Below, piece after piece: positions 45,208 to 46,070 of a DNA stretch of 46,070 bases; the first letter of the stretch is position 1, and each line of letters begins with the position of its first letter. The translations under genes and the position numbers were made by a program. The DNA is from Bacilli bacterium (lineage in GTDB: Bacteria > Bacillota_I > Bacilli_A > RF39 > UBA660): NCBI GenBank assembly GCA_017459965.1, contig JAFUBW010000008.1, forward strand, positions 1 through 46,070. The letters are read 5' to 3'. The notes under the pieces were generated by a model, which saw only the letters and a program-made list of their open reading frames with translations, did not search any database and was not told the origin of the DNA.

Positions 45208-45239
45208 AAAAACAAGATATTTTCAATTATCTTGTTTTT
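45208..45239. terminator. terminator of tRNA-Arg, usable in both directions
   Basis: The arms AAAAACAAGATA and TATCTTGTTTTT (45208-45219 and 45228-45239) form a 12-bp stem. The minus strand is also followed by T residues, so it could end the secreted-protein gene as well. Confidence 0.85.
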
Positions 45240-45280
45240 CATTTTAAGAAAATTAATTTATTATATACATATTATCATAT

Positions 45281-46070
45281 TTAACTTTTCTTCCATAAAG
45301 AAATAATTCTTACTTGTATATTTGAACCTGATGAGATATTTACAGTATTTGTATTAAAAGCATACCCTCCTATGCTACTTGTTTTAGTGGCATTATTAAT
45401 ATCATCAAATATACCAATTATACCAGGAAGACCAGTTATTTCCACATGAACATTTCCTACAAGAGTATAACCACTTGGCGCTGTCACAGAAGGAAGAGAA
45501 GTTAATAAATTACTAAATGCTGCCCCACTATGTGCATTAAGTTGTGCTTTCGTTTTTGTTGTAAATGTTGTAGTTGTCACCTTAATCATATCCCCAATAC
45601 TCGTCCCATTCACCTTCACATTTCCATTAAGATTAATATTTCCATTACTAGGTGAGTATAGTGTAATAGACTTTCCCCTAATTTCTAAAGCACCAGTCGC
45701 CGAAGCACCAGATTCATCTGAAGAATTTAGGATCATTTTATCACTACCAGGGGTATAATATAAATTAGCCCTAATTTTATTATTATAATATAAATCAATA
45801 TAAGTATTACCAGAAGTATTAGTTTTACCAACTTCAAGTCCATCCCCAGCAGTTGCCTTATTAAACACACTAGTCGCCCCATTTTTCCATCTTCCTTCCA
45901 GCACGCCAATACGGCTATCTAAGGAAGAATAATCAGAAGCATTTTGATAAAGTTCATCAATAGCGCCTTGAACATTATCAGAAGAAATACCAGAAGAAGA
46001 ATTATCAAAAGAAACTTCAGAAGAAGAATATAAATAATTAGCAGCAAAAACAGAAATAATACTACTAAAG
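45281..46070 (-). CDS. secreted tail-fibre-like protein, 3' part (partial)
   Basis: The frame is open from the window edge at 46070 to a stop at 45281, so the true start lies outside. The visible N-terminal part has a hydrophobic stretch ending in SVFAANYLYSS followed by VSFDNSSSGISSDNVQGAID, a motif common in secreted proteins of uncultured Firmicutes, often before repeats. The middle is rich in Gly, Asn, Ser and Thr with strand-like repeats (GNTYIDLYYNN, GNINLNGNVKVNGTSIGDMI), recalling phage tail-fibre or adhesin shafts. Codon use is somewhat less AT-biased than that of its neighbours, perhaps from transfer. A nearby GTG at 45904 is internal and should not be taken as the start. Confidence 0.7.
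   Translation of the reverse strand, partial: FSSIISVFAANYLYSSSEVSFDNSSSGISSDNVQGAIDELYQNASDYSSLDSRIGVLEGRWKNGATSVFNKATAGDGLEVGKTNTSGNTYIDLYYNNKIRANLYYTPGSDKMILNSSDESGASATGALEIRGKSITLYSPSNGNINLNGNVKVNGTSIGDMIKVTTTTFTTKTKAQLNAHSGAAFSNLLTSLPSVTAPSGYTLVGNVHVEITGLPGIIGIFDDINNATKTSSIGGYAFNTNTVNISSGSNIQVRIISLWKKS

Overview
The window is AT-rich, has tightly packed operons with strong GGAGG ribosome binding sites, and uses the standard code (TGA is a stop, Trp is TGG). Almost every gene is on the minus strand. The r-protein gene order, a spoVS gene, a YdcC-like lipoprotein, an HrcA-type CIRCE operator and sortase and prepilin genes point to a low-GC Firmicutes lineage, perhaps an uncultured Bacilli/RF39-like or Erysipelotrichia-like gut bacterium. 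That placement is inference. A 16S comparison would settle it, because a full 16S gene is present.

Layout, left to right. 1-3940: an rRNA operon read leftwards (promoter, leader with boxA, 16S, spacer with boxA, 5' two thirds of 23S). 4071-7507: a nucleoside tri/diphosphatase, a CtpA-type protease with a membrane partner, and a LolA/YdcC-like lipoprotein. 7627-11463: a DUF378 membrane protein, truA, two badly degenerated ECF-type ATPases without an EcfT gene, and two acidic proteins of unknown role. 11575-25831: the fused S10-spc-alpha operon from rpsJ to rplQ, including secY, adk, map and infA, with its leader and promoter; rpmD is missing. 25873-30238: spoVS, a glyoxalase-II-like hydrolase, a HAD phosphatase, an RluA-type synthase, an RNA/protein methyltransferase, two unknown helical proteins and a DEDDh exonuclease. 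30271-32792: a decayed ORF6N gene start behind a sigma-H-like promoter, an SDR oxidoreductase, a second RluA-type synthase and a methyltransferase. 32841-39257: envelope genes (two orphan prepilin-like proteins, a WG-repeat membrane protein, a sortase, TspO, a CmpB-type membrane protein, a diacylglycerol kinase family enzyme). 39367-42474: a helicase IV-like protein behind a second sigma-H-like promoter, an OGG-type DNA glycosylase and a DUF2179 membrane protein. 42476-46070: CIRCE-controlled Hsp20, a DUF308 membrane protein, a kinase-fold protein, a 26-residue membrane peptide, MscL, tRNA-Arg(CCT) and the 3' part of a secreted, tail-fibre-like protein.

Three regulatory themes run through the window. 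Most intrinsic terminators contain the stop codon of the gene they end. Several promoters carry a TG-extended -10 box instead of a good -35. Two leaders share an almost identical AGGGGAA(A/T)T-N11-GACGAAT element that fits the sigma-H consensus. The most unusual gene content is the pair of catalytically dead ECF-like ATPases and the sigma-H-like promoter pair, one copy driving a helicase and the other a broken ORF6N gene.
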